Below are positions 5,551-6,113 of a stretch of DNA of 6,113 nucleotides, one piece after another (positions within the stretch are counted from its first letter, which is position 1; the number at the start of each line of letters is the position of its first letter). The position numbers and the translations under genes were made by a program. The notes below the pieces were generated by a model. The model worked only from the letters and a program-made list of their open reading frames with translations, had not been told where the DNA came from and made no database searches. Source of the DNA: Candidatus Bathyarchaeota archaeon. GTDB lineage: Archaea > Thermoproteota > Bathyarchaeia > Bathyarchaeales > Bathyarchaeaceae. The DNA is taken from the NCBI GenBank assembly GCA_020350305.1, contig CP070709.1, positions 947,761 to 953,873 on the forward strand. Direction: 5' to 3'.

Positions 5551-6113
5551 TCAAGAAAGTTTCTGAATCGTCCAAAGAGCAGTGTCGCTATTCCATGTCA
5601 GTTTGTGTTCGTCGTCAATCAACACGTAAGATGAAGATTTTCTCATATCTCTTATCATATCCCAATGAACAGGAGATTCATTCAACTGCGATTTGTCTCC
5701 GTCACCTAGAACATGAAGCTTATAGGCGGAGCCGAAGGCCATGTGAACCGTTCCGCCGATCTTTTCGTCAAATAGAATTTGTTTGGAAATGTGTTGTATT
5801 CTGGGGTGAAGACCAAACGCAATCTCTCCTATATGCTTGGCACCCGCATTCTTCGTGAAAAAGTTGTCCAGATAACCTTGTCCCACTTTTGCTTCCCACT
5901 CTACAGCCTTGCCTCTTTCGAATCTTAACTTGATTCCGCTGACTTCTGGACCGCTTCTGTGGTACTGAGGCAGTTTAGGGAAGGTCACGACCCCTTCCAC
6001 GGAGTCTTTTCGAGGAGCATTGAAAATCTCGTCTGAAGGAAAGTTTCGTTTTCCATCACTTTTAATCCATCTGTGGCCTTTAACAGATATGAAGAGGTCT
6101 GTCTGATCTTCTT
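5551..6113 (-). CDS. M29 family metallo-aminopeptidase, C-terminal half (partial)
   Basis: The frame stays open to the right edge and gives 186 residues, about half of the ~370-410 usual for M29 aminopeptidases (AmpS, aminopeptidase T, PepS). These enzymes remove N-terminal residues from peptides in the cytosol with two metal ions. The GTG at 6000 is not the start: the family sequence continues upstream as DLFISVKGHRW, then KRNFPSDEIFNAP and DSVEG. By family knowledge the metal ligands should be the Glu in SDEIF, the Glu in GEIAFG, the His in GTVHMAFG, a Tyr soon after (SAYKL), and the His and Asp of HWDM; all are present. DEKIGGTVHMAFG and SPVHWDMIRDMR are diagnostic. The protein ends with ALWTIQKLS and TGA at 5551-5553. 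It is separated from the ABC operon by 264 bp containing that operon's own promoter, so a functional link is not implied. Confidence 0.92.
   Translation of the reverse strand, partial: EDQTDLFISVKGHRWIKSDGKRNFPSDEIFNAPRKDSVEGVVTFPKLPQYHRSGPEVSGIKLRFERGKAVEWEAKVGQGYLDNFFTKNAGAKHIGEIAFGLHPRIQHISKQILFDEKIGGTVHMAFGSAYKLHVLGDGDKSQLNESPVHWDMIRDMRKSSSYVLIDDEHKLTWNSDTALWTIQKLS

Noticed and set aside
5551..6000. A complete 149-residue peptidase fragment starting at GTG 6000
   Set aside because: The same frame continues to the window edge with conserved M29 sequence including a metal-ligand Glu, so the gene is longer and simply truncated by the window.
1..6113. Search by eye for tRNA, rRNA, CRISPR repeats, insertion sequences and attachment sites
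   Set aside because: No cloverleaf with a T-loop consensus, no regularly spaced repeats, no transposase or terminal inverted repeats were seen.

Overview
The window reads as archaeal chromosome. The C-terminal end of an archaeal-type DnaG (Toprim) protein, a full-length pelota gene, a remnant of an archaeal family B DNA polymerase, TATA/BRE-like promoters and TTG/GTG starts all point that way. The flavour of the proteins suggests a Thermoproteota lineage such as Bathyarchaeia; that placement is inference from remembered family sequences, not from a search. Most genes look like ordinary housekeeping or transport genes. The notable content is gene decay.

Layout. Positions 1-196 (+): the 3' end of dnaG. 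Positions 199-641 (-): a broken polB that keeps only its first ~90 and last ~56 codons, in shifted frames, with the exonuclease, palm, fingers and most of the thumb missing; its stop lies 2 bp from the dnaG stop. Positions 642-738: a shared 5' region for the divergent polB remnant and pelA. Positions 739-1818 (+): intact pelA (mRNA surveillance / ribosome rescue). Positions 1890-2589 (-): an isochorismatase-family hydrolase interrupted by one frameshift just before its catalytic cysteine. Positions 2590-2799: a GT/CA-rich intergenic region with a promoter, a small inverted repeat and direct repeats. Positions 2800-5286 (-): a three-gene ABC-2 export cassette (ATPase, permease, permease) with overlapping stops and starts. 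Positions 5287-5550: the cassette promoter plus hairpins. Positions 5551-6113 (-): the C-terminal half of an M29 family aminopeptidase, running off the right edge.

How the genes work together. dnaG, polB and pelA form a neighbourhood of information-processing genes from which polB has been deleted, implying that another replicative polymerase exists elsewhere in the genome. The ABC genes form one translationally coupled operon for an exporter of unknown substrate. The isochorismatase gene and the ABC operon have separate predicted promoters, and a perfect 10-bp element (CGCACACGCA, opposite orientations) lies just upstream of both TATA boxes, hinting at shared regulation. I found no mobile element, CRISPR array, tRNA or rRNA, and no convincing new multi-gene system.
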